From Silene latifolia (Eukaryota; Streptophyta; Magnoliopsida; Caryophyllales; Caryophyllaceae), in contig NC_133536.1 of the NCBI RefSeq assembly GCF_048544455.1, forward strand, positions 172,070,325 through 172,134,324: a stretch of 64,000 nt of DNA, written 5' to 3'. A program made the position numbers and the translations under genes. Shown here in pieces: positions 45,301-56,355 of this stretch. Each line of letters opens with the position of its first letter. The stretch's first letter is position 1. Under the pieces are notes generated by a model. That model searched no databases. It was not told the DNA's origin and saw nothing but the letters and a program-made list of their open reading frames with translations.

Positions 45301-45804
45301 ATAAGTTGAATTACCTCTTAGCCTTTCAGAAGGAACCAAAACAGTATTGAAATCACCACAAATAACCCAAGGTCCCTTAAATTCTTTATTATAAGCACAC
45401 AGTCTAGACCACAAAGCTTTCCTTTCATTCAAATCATTAAAGGCATACACCATAGTACACTTAAACTGAAAACCAGTGCCTAAATCCTTAACCTCCATGT
45501 GAATAGATTGTGCAGTATAGTCTAAGAAATTAACAGTAAACATAGAAGGCTGCCACAGCACCCAAACACGACCCCCTTTATGATAAGAAGTATTAGTAGA
45601 GACACACCAATTAGCACAAATATTATTACGCACACTATTTAGAGATAAAGGCTTCACCTTTGTCTCAAGGAGACCAAATAACCCAATTTGATGATGGTGT
45701 AAGAACCATTTAATAGTATTCTGCTTGGTTGGGCTATTTAGTCCCCTAATGTTCCAAAATCCAAAATTATACATTACCCCCAGAGGGAGGTAATGCACTA
45801 CCAT
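42400..45804 (-). pseudogene. L1 ORF2: AP endonuclease, reverse transcriptase, zf-RVT
   Basis: ORF2 nicks the target and copies the LINE RNA. From 45804 (or the ATG at 45774, MYNFGFWNIRGLN): AP endonuclease with FGFWNIRGLN, LLETKV, CGDFNTVL, SRLDRVLVN and DHTP in place of DHSP; linker; RT with PNHKAAGPDGYSSAFF, LISLIPK, QFRPISCCNVVYK, MKVDLMKAY, KGLMQGDPLSSLLFT and FADDLLLF; zf-RVT with WNKMAIPKHKFICWLI and CLLCGSAAETHLHLFQQC. One frame is used throughout, broken by stops near 44986, 44856, 43993 and 43085. Around 43960-43995 a short out-of-frame stretch suggests two compensating indels just after the catalytic Asp motif. It ends at 42400 (WLESIDVCK). Confidence 0.92.
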
Positions 45805-47047
45805 TTACAGAAACCACACCAATTCCAACAGCAGGAGCAGGAGTGTTAAGAGACTCAACGAATGTGTCCTTACCAAATTTGATAGAACTATAGCCTTTAT
45901 CCATCAACTCCAGTCTACTGAATCTGATAATTCTCTTTGCAGGGGTTTGAGCCATATGATACTTCCCATTCTTTCCCCAAGTCACCTGGAACTGGTTAGG
46001 CTTCTCAATAGGAGTAACTAATCCAGACTTCTCAGTGGCAGGCACTGGAGCAACAGGCTCAACTGGTGGTCGAGCTTTAGGTCTCCACTGCTTAACTACC
46101 TCCTTTGGAGCCTTAGGTTTGGAAGCCTGTGGTTGTTTAGTTTTCCTGCAACTTGCAGAAGCATGACCAACTCCTTTACACGTCGTACAAAGGATTGGTT
46201 TCCATTCAGAAACAATCTTAATAACAACCACATGACCATCTTCATCTAGAAACTTAATCTTATCAGGGATTGCCTTGCCAAAAGGAACTTCCACCATGAC
46301 TCGGGCAAATCCAAGTCTAGTCTTATCCTTAGTAGCCGCATCACATTGAATATATTTCCCCAATAAGCCTGCGATTCTGGGAAGACACTTCCCCCAAAAT
46401 TTCAGAGGAAGTTGTTCTAATCTCACCCAGACTGGCACCTCCTTGACATCCTCCTTCACTAGATCAACATCAGGACTCCAAGGACGCACAATAAAAGGTT
46501 TATTGTCGAACAAGAAGTGCCCTTGTTGCAAGACACGATCTTTGGCAGCACTAGTGGTAAATCTCACCAAAAATACTCCATTCGGAAGAAAGGATACCTT
46601 ATCTATTGGAAGATGAGCCCAGATTCTTCTGATAAAACCATCTACTACTTCTAATGGCGGATTAGCGCCCAATAAGAAGCAATATACCGAATTTGTCCAG
46701 TACTCAATTTCCTCCATGACATCCTCTGAGGAGAACCGTAACAGAGCATCAGGTTCCTCCTCAATCACTTCGAGCTGGTTCTTCCCTTTCCTCCTACGCT
46801 GAATCACCCACTCCTGTTCATCAGGTTGGAGTGAATCCAGGTCTTAAGGTTGAACCCCAACAATAGAATTCACGCTTTTTGTTTTCTGAATATCCTCCTC
46901 TGACGGACCCCCAACCACCACCACAAGAGCAGAGGACGCATCAGAAGCCGGCACAACAGTAGTAGTACCAGATTTAGGACTTTTGGATTTAGGATTACCA
47001 GAGATCAGAGGGGGAAATTGTTCAACATTCGAACAATCAATCGACAT
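45767..47047 (-). pseudogene. L1 ORF1: DUF4283 and CCHC zinc knuckle, one stop
   Basis: ORF1 is the RNA-binding partner protein of plant L1 elements. The ATG at 47047 (MSIDCSNVEQFPPL) opens a Ser/Pro-rich N-terminus. An in-frame TAA at 46844-46846 interrupts it; the same frame continues through QRRRKGKNQ. The DUF4283 domain spans about 46720-46400 (YCFLLGANPPLEVVDGFIRR, VFLVRFTTSAAKDRVLQQG). A zf-CCHC_4 region (CTTCKGVGHASASC) lies near 46190-46150, followed by a Pro/Lys-rich tail. It overlaps the start of ORF2 by about 40 bases, a common L1 layout. Confidence 0.9.
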
Positions 47048-47136
47048 GTTTTTGGCTTTTTAGGGTTTAAGATATTTTTAGGGTTTATAAATTTTAGAGC
47101 TTTTTCTCTCTCTATCTCTTCAACTTTATATTATAT

Positions 47137-47152
47137 TCTCTACACCTATTCC
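47137..47152. repeat. Target site duplication of L1 LINE, right copy
   Basis: TCTCTACACCTATTCC; see 42285-42300. After it the Athila reading frame resumes. Confidence 0.88.
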
Positions 47153-47546
47153 TGTTATAACACCTCCGCCCCAGATTGGGAGCAAATTGGAGGAAGATTC
47201 GTCTATTTCTGATATTGCAGGAGCTGGTTTGGGGAAGGAAGAGCCACCTGTTGTTCCAGCTGCGAGGGAGCCAATCGTCTCAAGAGGCGGCTTAGGATGT
47301 CTTAGCTATGGCACTGATGAGGAGCTTGAAGATGAGCCAGTCAAAGTGAGGGAGTCTGACTTGGATTTTGACGAGCCAGTAGAGGTCATTGCTTGGGAGG
47401 ATGATGAAGTTGTTGATCCGTTGAGTTCTGCGGATGTAGGAGTTGAGAAGAGTGCAGCTGAAAGGATGAGCACTGTTAAGGCTACCTCTAGCAGCCAGAA
47501 GCCGACCAAGTGGGCCATTCCATGGCCGTTCTTGATCAACTATTAG
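47153..47546 (+). pseudogene. Athila gag-protease polyprotein, 3' part after L1 insertion
   Basis: Taking out the L1 and one TSD copy, the Athila frame continues from PVSIPIP into an acidic, low-complexity tail of about 130 codons (SDLDFDEPVEVIAWEDDEVVDPL) and stops at 47544-47546 after WPFLINY. No RT domain follows. The acidic tail has no recognised domain; it resembles the end of the gag-protease ORF in RT-less Athila derivatives. It is intact over this part. Confidence 0.75.
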
Positions 47547-47790
47547 TTGATCGAATGCTTTTCTAAAACATTGTTTTTATTGCTTTTGGTTAGACATTCT
47601 TTTTATTGTTTTGTGTGCGCGAGACGTTCGCTCTTTTAAGTTTGCTTAGGATTTTATACACTTTAGACTATTGCTTTGGGTTTTGCGCAATTTTGGGCGC
47701 GTTATTATGTGCTTTTGCAGGTATATAGACCATGTTAGCTCAATTTATTGAGCTAATTAGACGAAATCAGAAAGTTACAGCAGGATTTCC

Positions 47791-47895
47791 AGTCGATCGA
47801 CTTCCTCCTACGGTCGATCGACTGGGTCTCGAATCCCAGAAGTTCCTGTTAGTGTTCACTATGGTCGATCGACTGGGTGATGTGGTCGATCGACC
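47791..47895. other. Two pairs of GTCGATCGAC palindromes (3' noncoding region)
   Basis: Sites at 47792, 47813, 47864 and 47885. Spacing within each pair is 21 bp and between pairs 72 bp, the same plan as in the LTR at 38256-38357, with unrelated spacer sequences. Confidence 0.95.
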
Positions 47896-49058
47896 GCCCT
47901 GAGCTGCTGTACATGTTTTAGATCATTCCCCTGCTGTGTTTGATCGATTTACGGAGTCAAGGGAGTATACCCTTCACTTTATTCTCCGCTTAATTTCTGA
48001 TTTCTTCCGTTTTCTCATTTTTGTACATAATGTTTGCGTTTCATAATTGTTTTCTCGTTTTACGCGTGGTATTTGTTGTCTTTTCATGTACTTATTGGTA
48101 GCACTGCTGGCTACTGAAACCTCCTAGCTCACGCTGGTTTGAGGAGGTTTCCTTTTGCTGCGCTTAAAGTCTTGTGAGTTTCCGAGTCCTTATTTCGCGT
48201 CTTAATTATTTATTTAACGCAAATTCCCATTTCCCTTTTTACTTCATTACATGATTTTGCACAATGGGGACATTGTGTGATTTGGTTTGGGGAAGGGTTT
48301 TGCGTCGCATTTGCATATGTTTTACTGCATTTCAGTTGCACGTTTACATTTCAGTTTGCATTGTTGTTTAATTTTCTATATATACATAAAATTCAAAAAA
48401 TTCAAAAACTTCAAAAATTCAAAAAATGCACGTTTATTTTAGCATATAGGTTGAGTCGGAACGGTAGTATTTCCATGATGACATTGCATTTGCACCTGTT
48501 TTCTGCCTAAGCCTTGCTAATTAACATGTTATTAGTAGAATCATTTGCATAGTCCACGAGTTTTCGTTAAATTTCTTCCTGAACTTGAGACTTGACTTAG
48601 ATTTTTGGCAAACTACATCATTGTCTGAGATTTAGAGCCTATAACTGGTGTTATTCATGACCAGTTTAACTGGTGTCATTCATGACCAGTTTATAAGACA
48701 TGTTACATCAATTTGCATAAATATGAACTTAATCTGCTTAATACCTGTATGCATTCGGTTTGTGGTTTGTTGACACATGTGGTAGAGGTTCCCTTTATTC
48801 ATTTTACCCATAAGTCCCACACTGCCAAAAACAGCCTCTTTGTCCCATTACTACATCCTACATTTAGCCTGCCCTTGTCAAGCTAGTAGTTTAAGTTTTT
48901 GGGATTGTTACTTCGTTTTTGGTGGCATATGCTCATTTTGAGATGTTGTTGGGAAGATGAAAAAGGAAGGAAAGAAATAAACAAAGAAAAAGAGAAAAAA
49001 GAAAAAGACAAAATGATTCGAAAAAGGAGAGAAAAAGAGTGTTGTACTGTTTGAAGCA

Positions 49059-49090
49059 GTCGATCGACTGACATCATTGTTCGATCGACT
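49059..49090. other. Fifth pair of TCGATCGA palindromes
   Basis: TCGATCGA cores at 49060 and 49081, again 21 bp apart, flanked by AGTCGATCGACTG and TTCGATCGACTG. Confidence 0.9.
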
Positions 49091-49748
49091 GAAGTCCGAG
49101 AAAAAGAAGAAAAAGAAATCAATTCGCATATTCAAAGTCTTTATTATATGGCGAGTTTTGCTCCCATGTTGCATTTGTATCTTATGGGGAGTTGATGGAT
49201 TAATTATTATGGATATTACGAGATTTGTGCTTCTAATTAGCACCGGGTTTTATTGTTGATTTTGAGCAAGAAGTTGGATGTTGTCATATGGCTTTGTTAG
49301 GTACTAGCTTGATCACCTGTACCTCCACACTCCCATAATTATCTTTGCCTCTTCTTACCCATTACCTCACATATCCATATATACCTCGGCATGTGTCATG
49401 GTCATTTGATTGGTTGGAATGCATATGTACGGTTGTAGAGATTACTTTCATATTAAATTGCAGGCATGTCCTATAGGTCGTAGTTAGGTGAGCGTCTTTA
49501 CAATATTACTTCTTTCTATCTTTACATATATTCACTTGTGCTTATGTGTGATATGAGCGACCTGTGAGAGTCCAATTTGATAAGTCTCTACAGTTGACGG
49601 TTCAGCAGTTTTTACTCCATAACTCATTTGCATGATTCATATTGCTAATTGATTGTTAGTTGTTGCATTAAATTGGTTTAGGCTTAACAGTTGCATTTCG
49701 CTCTGAGATTGAACTCGTTCCATTAGGTTTTAGGATCGAGTCTAGTTC

Positions 49749-49766
49749 TTGCTTGGGGACAAGCAA
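49749..49766 (+). other. Hairpin next to the Athila polypurine tract
   Basis: TTGCTTG-ggga-CAAGCAA is a perfect 7-bp stem with a GGGA loop. A similar hairpin before the polypurine tract is usual in Athila-type elements. Confidence 0.85.
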
Positions 49767-49770
49767 GGGT

Positions 49771-49786
49771 TTGGTTTGGGGATGTT
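49771..49786 (+). other. Polypurine tract region of Athila
   Basis: TGGTTTGGGGATGTT runs up to the TGATGCGTG start of the 3' LTR. It is G-rich with T interruptions, as in other Athila elements. Confidence 0.75.
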
Positions 49787-50090
49787 TGATGCGTGTCATT
49801 TATATGATGTTTTACACCTCATTTTACACGCATTTCAGAGCTCAATTGTGTAGTTTTATGCCACTATTTGCCCCATTTCGTCTACTTTCGTATTTTTATG
49901 TAATATTGCAGATTTATGCGGAAATGAGTAGATATTGAGCTAAATCCGTCCCCGAGTGCATTGCATTGCATTTGATATGGAGTAGAGACTCGAGAAATGA
50001 ACTTGGTGCGCGTTTCGAAGCCTAAAAGACAACCTTATGGAGAATTAGAAGTGAACTACCAGCTATGGTGGTCGATCGACTGACCCATAT
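49787..50090 (+). repeat. Athila 3' LTR, first 304 bases
   Basis: It matches the start of 37972-39490 and stops in the middle of the first palindrome pair (after CTGACCCATAT), where Elem3 inserted. The remainder should lie right of the window. Confidence 0.92.
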
Positions 50091-50465
50091 TGTAACACCC
50101 GCGAATTTCCCACTTTGACATTTAAAATTTATTAAACCGATTAATTACTTTATTATATATTTTTGAATTATTCAATTTAATTAATTTTATGTCAAACACG
50201 ATTTTTATAAAAGTAATACATATAAAAGCTCTTTTATATAAAAATACGTATTATTAAATTATATTTTTGAGGCATAATTTATATAAGAATATATGTATAC
50301 ATTTTTAGTCGTACAGTAATAATATTAGTTTCCGTCTCAAGTTAATATAGACTCGAGACATATCTCCGTCTAAACCTTAGACCGTCACATTTCATTTGTA
50401 CCCACTTTAGTCCGGACTAACCAAAAATCGACACACACACCCTTATCCACCCCACACTCTACTTT

Positions 50466-50513
50466 TAAATATTATTATTATTATTATTATTATGATTATT
50501 ATTATATTGTTAG
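50466..50513 (+). repeat. (ATT)n microsatellite in Elem3 5' LTR
   Basis: About fourteen ATT/GATT triplets. It is the empty equivalent of the microsatellite that received the LINE at 59311-63240. Confidence 0.93.
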
Positions 50514-50708
50514 TATTACCGTGTACCCACCCCCCTTTTTATACTCCTTCTCCTTCCTTCTTTTTAAAAACACAGCAGCAACAAGCATTAAACAGAAACT
50601 CCATCGCCATTTTCATTCTCGTCTTCAACCCGAGATCCCTCCTCCATTTCTCAACCAAACTCCATTATTTTTGTACCATTAGCTTCCCCTCCTCATTCTC
50701 CTTCTTCC

Positions 50709-50716
50709 TATATAAA
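50709..50716 (+). promoter_or_regulatory. TATA box of Elem3 5' LTR
   Basis: TATATAAA follows a pyrimidine-rich run (CTCCTTCTTCC). It is conserved in the 3' LTR at 63466-63473. Confidence 0.6.
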
Positions 50717-52539
50717 AAAGAGCCAACCTTTCATCCGGTTTTATTTCGGCCGTCTTTCAAAGATGCGGTTTTTGGAGCTAATCTCTTCCATTTTGGGTTT
50801 AGAATCACCCTTGGACGGTTCCTTGGACGTTTAAGAGCTCATAAACAGGTAACGGTGATAGGTTACTCGACAAAAACATCGAAATTCCGTCTTATGTGTC
50901 GTTTCATATGTTCTTGTTTGATAAAGTTTGGTTCTTTACATTTCACTCTTTTGGTATGGTAATTTCCGTCTCAATGCGTTCCTAAATTGGACTGTTTTAA
51001 TGCATTTTTTTTTCGGAGCCTTGAAAGGCGGGTGTTGGTACTGAATTGTGGAACGATTTTATGAAGTATTTCGGGTCAGTTGTGAGCTCGCTTCATATAC
51101 GCGAATTTCCGTCTTTTCCCTGCTTGAAAATCCGTCTTAAGCTCGTCGATCTCAAATTTGGCTGCCCATTGTTGCTGGAAATCCCGTTGTGCGGGTTGTC
51201 CCGATGAAGCCGTGTTTGGCACGGTTTCATGTAGTTTAGTGGACTGTTTCTAGCTCAGTTTTATGCGACGGTTATGTTGCTTGGTAATTAAGAACGATAG
51301 CTCACAACAAAGCCCATTTAACATCAAAATAAAAGATGCAGTTTTCGTAATCAGACCGCCTTACAAATAATCCATGACTTGTTGTTTTCAAGTATTCCAT
51401 ATGATTCTCTTTTTATGACAATATAAATAGATATCAACTTTTTATAATGCCTATTGGCCCATATATAACGTTGAGGGGTAAGAATGTAACCGTGTATATG
51501 TTTGCATCTATATTTTTTTTTAAGTTCGGAGTGTCCCGAGCTGATTTGGTGACGGTTTTGGGTTATGACAATGGCTGGTTGGACAGTCTGGCCACGGGTT
51601 GGCCTGGGCAGCGGGGCTAGGACTCGGCTGGGTGTGGCCTTAGTCGCGATTGGTGTTATTGTGACACCTTAGCCGTGTTCGGTCGAGTTGAGTCGTGTTT
51701 GTATAGCTTGAGTTGGTGCCATATGTTCATGATTGGATTTGTTCATTTGAATTAATTAAATTTCCGTCTCGTGTTTTTTATATAACGTAATTCCTTACAT
51801 ATTGTTTCTTTACATATATTTTCTCTCATGATTTATAATTGTGGAAACTCGTTATTCGACTATTTTTCCGTCTTAAATTTTGGTCCCAAAATGGGTGCTT
51901 TAGACGGGTTCTTGAGATCCCAATAATTGGGCTCACTTGCCTTAAGTTAAGCTCAGTTGAATTTAAAAGTTGGGCTCAGTTGAATTTAAAGGTTGGGCTA
52001 ATTGAATTAATTGTTGGGTTACCATGTCTCATTGTTGGACTTGTCACATGTTTTAGTTTGGGCCATCTTATGTTTTGTGGTGGACTCGTTAATGGGTCCT
52101 TTGGGCCCATTTACATTTTATTCCGTAATTTTCATATAACGTAAATTACTCATTATCATTCATCATGTCTTATTTAATCGGCATGTTAAATTATAAAATG
52201 AAATATTTATCTGCATAAGACAAGTATGAGATATTTATATTGTTAAATAATTATTTGTGAAGGGTCATATCCTTAATAATGTCTTGTATGGTTCGGTGGT
52301 GTGAGTCGTGGTCCTATCGGACACTAGGGGTGAGCCATAGGCCCTCTAGTTGCGATATGATCGTCGGGACTGGTGTTCCCATCCGTACTCATGGTGAGAT
52401 GCAAGCCATAAGTATGAATGTGACATTAATAATCCCATCACATGTGCATGAAAAGGTTATTATAAATTAATTACTTGTAAGAGTCGTATTCTTGTAGAAA
52501 TGCCATATTACCATCGTATGTGCATGACATACTTTATGC

Positions 52540-52670
52540 CCTGCTTGTGCTGTTCTGGCAAGCACGGGTTTGACCTACTTGTCTTTGTTACGCAAGTACG
52601 GTTTTGGCCTACTTGTCTTTGTTACGCAAGTACGGCTTTTGGCCACTTGTCTTTGATACGGCAAGTGAGT
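52540..52670 (+). repeat. Minisatellite in tandem unit 1
   Basis: Repeats of roughly 38 bases of the type ACTTGTCTTTGTTACGCAAG + TACGGTTTTGGCCT. Variable copy number in the three units; see 53950-54075 and 55355-55515. Confidence 0.85.
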
Positions 52671-53949
52671 CTTATCTTAGTCTTTCCGCCACTTTCGTCT
52701 TTGTTCGCGATTGGGGTACTCGGTCTCCTTAGTAGTCGAGTCTTGGGTGCGTGCTATGCTGGCGCACGTCGAATCGGGATGTACACCCGAGAATCTGCAG
52801 ATTTAGACTAGGACCGTATTATTATCGTAGTCCTACCCGGGGAAATTATAGTCTAAGAGCGATAAATGTCTTGCATTATTTGGATGGTTACTTTGGTCAT
52901 ATCTCCTTGAAATACGTGCTCGTGGCTAAGTGGCCGTGTCTGTTTTCTTGTCTTTCATATTATTTAATTGTCTCACATGAATAGTTTAACCGTTATCACG
53001 TTAATGTTGATCTGTCTTGTTCCATCTCATTTAATCACCATGTTTAAACATAAACTTGATATCCATATTTTTGTAAGAGTCTTACATGACTTACCTGTTT
53101 TAGTTCTTTGTTATGTTCGTTTCGACATTTTGTGGCTGGGAGAACCTTGAGTTACTCCCCACTGACTGTGGCGTTCATGTTTACATGAATGACAGGTATT
53201 AGTGATGCATTCATGGGGTGAAGACATGTGTGAGCTAGCGAGCACTTCGGCCTAGTAGTTGGTTTATTAGGATTGTTTAGACCTACCTTTTATTGTATCG
53301 TCATTCGAGGGATATATTTTCCCTCACCTCGACTATCACGTTTGTATAATTTAAAATCCTTATTTCCGCACTCTTTATTTATGTTTTAGATTTTGGTGAA
53401 CCCGCGCTTTAAATTTTAAAAGTTTCAAAAATTCCCTAAAATTCCGCATTTTATTAGTTATATTTTCCGCGTTATCGCGGGGTGTCACAGTTGGCTCGTT
53501 AATGGGTCCTTTGGGCCCGTTTACATTTTATTCCGTAATTTTCATATAACGTAAATTACTCATTATCATTCATCATGTCTTATTTAATCGGCATGTTAAA
53601 TTATAAAATGAAATATTTATCTGCATAAGACAAGTATGAGATATTTATATTGTTAAATAATTATTTGTGAAGGGTCATATCCTTAATAATGTCTTGTATG
53701 GTTCGGTGGTGTGAGTCGTGGTCCTATCGGACACTAGGGGTGAGCCATAGGCCCTCTAGTTGCGATATGATCGTCGGGACTGGTGTTCCCATCCGTACTC
53801 ATGGTGAGATGCAAGCCATAAGTTAGAATGTGACATTAATAATCCCATCACATGTGCATGAAAAGGTTATTATAAATTAATTACTTGTAAGAGTCGTATT
53901 CTTGTAGAAATGCCATATTACCATCGTATGTGCATGACATACTTTATGC

Positions 53950-54075
53950 CCTGCTTGTCTTTGTTACGCAAGCACGGGTTTGACCTACTTGTCTTTGTTC
54001 GCAAGTACGATTTTGGCCTACTTGTCTTTGTTCGCAAGTACGGCTTTTGCCACTGTCTTTGTTACGGCAAGTGAG
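53950..54075 (+). repeat. Minisatellite in tandem unit 2
   Basis: Same family with shortened forms (TTGTTCGCAAG lacking AC). Confidence 0.85.
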
Positions 54076-55354
54076 TCTTATCTTAGTCTTTCCGCCACTT
54101 TCGTGCTTTGTTACGCGATTGGGGTACTCGGTCTCCTTAGTAGTCGAGTCTTGGGTGCGTGCTGTGCTAGCGCACGTCGAATCGGGATGTACACCCGAGA
54201 ATCTGCAGATTTAGACTAGGACGGTATTACTATCGTAGTCCTACCCGGGGAAATTATAGTCTAAGAGCGATAAATGTCTTGCATTATTTGGATGGTTACT
54301 TTGGTCATATCTCCTTGAAATACGTGCTCGTGGCTAAGTGGCCGTGTCTGTTTTCTTGTCTTTCATATTATTTAATTGTCTCACATGAATAGTTTAACCG
54401 TTATCACGTTAATGTTGATCTGTCTTGTTCCATCTCATTTAATCACCATGTTTAAACATAAACTTGATATCCATATTTTTGTAAGAGTCTTACATGACTT
54501 ACCTGTTTTAGTTCTTTGTTATGTTCGTTTCGACATTTTGTGGCTGGGAGAACCTTGAGTTACTCCCCACTAACTGTGGCGTTCATGTTTACATGAATGA
54601 CAGGTATTAGTGATGCATTGATGGGGTGAAGACATGTGTGAGCTAGCGAGCACTTCGGCCTAGTAGTTGGTTTATTTGGATTGTTTAGACCTACCTTTTA
54701 TTGTATCGTCATTCGAGGGATATATTTTCCCTCACCTCGACTATCACGTTTGTATAATTTAAAATCCTTATTTCCGCACTCTTTATTTATGTTTTAGATT
54801 TTGGTGAACCCGCGCTTTAAATTTTAAAAGTTTCAAAAATTCCCTAAAATTCCGCATTTTATTAGTTATATTTTCCGTGTTATCGTGGGGTGTCACAGTT
54901 GGCTCGTTAATGGGTCCTTTGGGCCCGTTTACATTTTATTCCATAATTTTCATATAACGTAAATTACTCATTATCATTCATCATGTCTTATTTAATCGGC
55001 ATGTTAAATTATAAAATGAAATATTTATCTGCATAAGACAAGTATGAGATATTTATATTGTTAAATAATTATTTGTGAAGGGTCATATCCTTAATAATGT
55101 CTTGTATGGTTCGGTGGTGTGAGTCGTGGTCCTATCGGACACTAGGGGTGAGCCATAGGCCCTCTAGTTGCGATATGATCGTCGGGACTGGTGTTCCCAT
55201 CCGTACTCATGGTGAGATGCAAGCCATAAGTATGAATGTGACATTAATAATCCCATCACATGTGCATGAAAAGGTTATTATAAATTAATTACTTGTAAGA
55301 GTCGTATTCTTGTAGAAATGTCATATTACCAACGTATGTGCATGACATACTTTA

Positions 55355-55515
55355 TGCCCTGCTTGTCTTTGTTACGCAAGCACGGGTTTGACCTACTTGT
55401 CTTTGTTACGCAAGTACGGTTTTGGCCTACTTGTCTTTGTTCGCAAGTACGGTTTTGGCCTACTTGTCTTTGTTACGCAAGTACGGCTTTTGGCCACTGT
55501 CTTTGTTCGCAAGTG
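55355..55515 (+). repeat. Minisatellite in tandem unit 3
   Basis: One repeat more than in units 1 and 2. Confidence 0.85.
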
Positions 55516-56342
55516 AGTCTTATCTTAGTCTTTCCGCCACTTTCGTGCTTGTTCGCGATTGGGGTACTCGGTCTCCTTAGTAGTCGAGTCTTGGGTGCGT
55601 CTTTGTCTTTGGCGCACGTCGAATCGGGATGTACACCCGAGAATCTGCAGATTTAGACTAGGACCGTATTATTATCGTAGTCCTTCCCGGGGAAATTATA
55701 GTCTAAGAGCGATAAATGTCTTGCATTATTTGGATGGTTACTTTGGTCATATCTCCTTGAAATACATGCTCGTGGCTAAGTGGCCGTGTCTCTTTTTCTT
55801 GTCTTTCATATTATTTAATTGTCTCACATGAATAGTTTAACCGTTATCACGTTAATGTTGATCTGTCTTGTTCCATCTCATTTAATCACCATGTTTAAAC
55901 ATAAACTTGATATCCATATTTTTGTAAGAGTCTTACATGACTTACCTGTTTTAGTTCTTTGTTATGTTCGTTTCGACATTTTGTGGCTGGGAGAACCTTG
56001 AGTTACTCCCCACTGACTGTGGCGTTCATGTTTACATGAATGACAGGTATTAGTGATGCATTCATGGGGTGAAGACATGTGTGAGCTAGCGAGCACTTCG
56101 GCCTAGTAGTTGGTTTATTAGGATTGTTTAGACCTACCTTTTATTGTATCGTCATTCGAGGGATATATTTTCCCTCACCTCGACTATCACGTTTGTATAA
56201 TTTAAAATCCTTATTTCCGCACTCTTTATTTATGTTTTAGATTTTGGTGAACCCGCGCTTTAAATTCTAAAAGTTTCAAAAATTCCCTAAAATTCCGCAT
56301 TTTATTAGTTATATTTTCCGCGTTATCGCGGGGTGTCACAGT

Positions 56343-56355
56343 TGGTATCAGAGCC
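56343..56355 (+). other. Primer binding site, tRNA-iMet type (Elem3)
   Basis: TGGTATCAGAGCC two bases after the LTR end. Confidence 0.93.

Larger units (their letters stand above)
42301..47136 (-). mobile_element. Full-length L1-type LINE, inactive
   Basis: Minus strand, about 4.8 kb: 5' UTR, ORF1 (DUF4283 plus zinc knuckle), ORF2 (endonuclease, RT, zf-RVT), poly(A) tail seen as T10 at 42301-42310, and a 16-bp TSD. It interrupts the Athila protease-linker region. Stop codons in both ORFs make it inactive. Confidence 0.93.
47547..49748 (+). other. Athila noncoding region in place of RT/integrase
   Basis: About 2.2 kb without a credible ORF. It contains six GTCGATCGAC-type palindromes, an attcaaaa-repeat patch (48385-48427), a direct repeat of aactggtgttattcatgaccagttt (48650-48690) and an A/G-rich tract (48955-49035). 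Confidence 0.8.
50091..56340 (+). repeat. Elem3 5' LTR, 6.2 kb
   Basis: Begins TGTAACACCCGCGAATTTCC, ends GGGGTGTCACA. The left 2 kb is unique (microsatellite, TATA box, leader); the right 4.25 kb is three tandem units. A single-unit version would be about 3.4 kb. Confidence 0.9.
52085..56340 (+). repeat. Three tandem ~1.41-kb units inside the LTR
   Basis: Units start at 52085, 53495 and 54903 (periods 1410 and 1408) with ctcgttaatgggtcctttgg. The second and third are each preceded by the LTR terminus GTGTCACA plus GTTGG. They differ mainly in a minisatellite near 460 bases into each unit. Confidence 0.95.

Noticed and set aside
47300..47340. CTGATGAG core suggesting a hammerhead ribozyme (also near 25155)
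   Set aside because: No matching GAAAC strand or helix arms nearby; both lie in coding sequence (TDEEL, SDEL).
52968..56001. Identical 60-codon ORFs at 52968, 54376 and 55819
   Set aside because: They are the same noncoding stretch repeated by the tandem LTR units; no conservation of a start context or domain.
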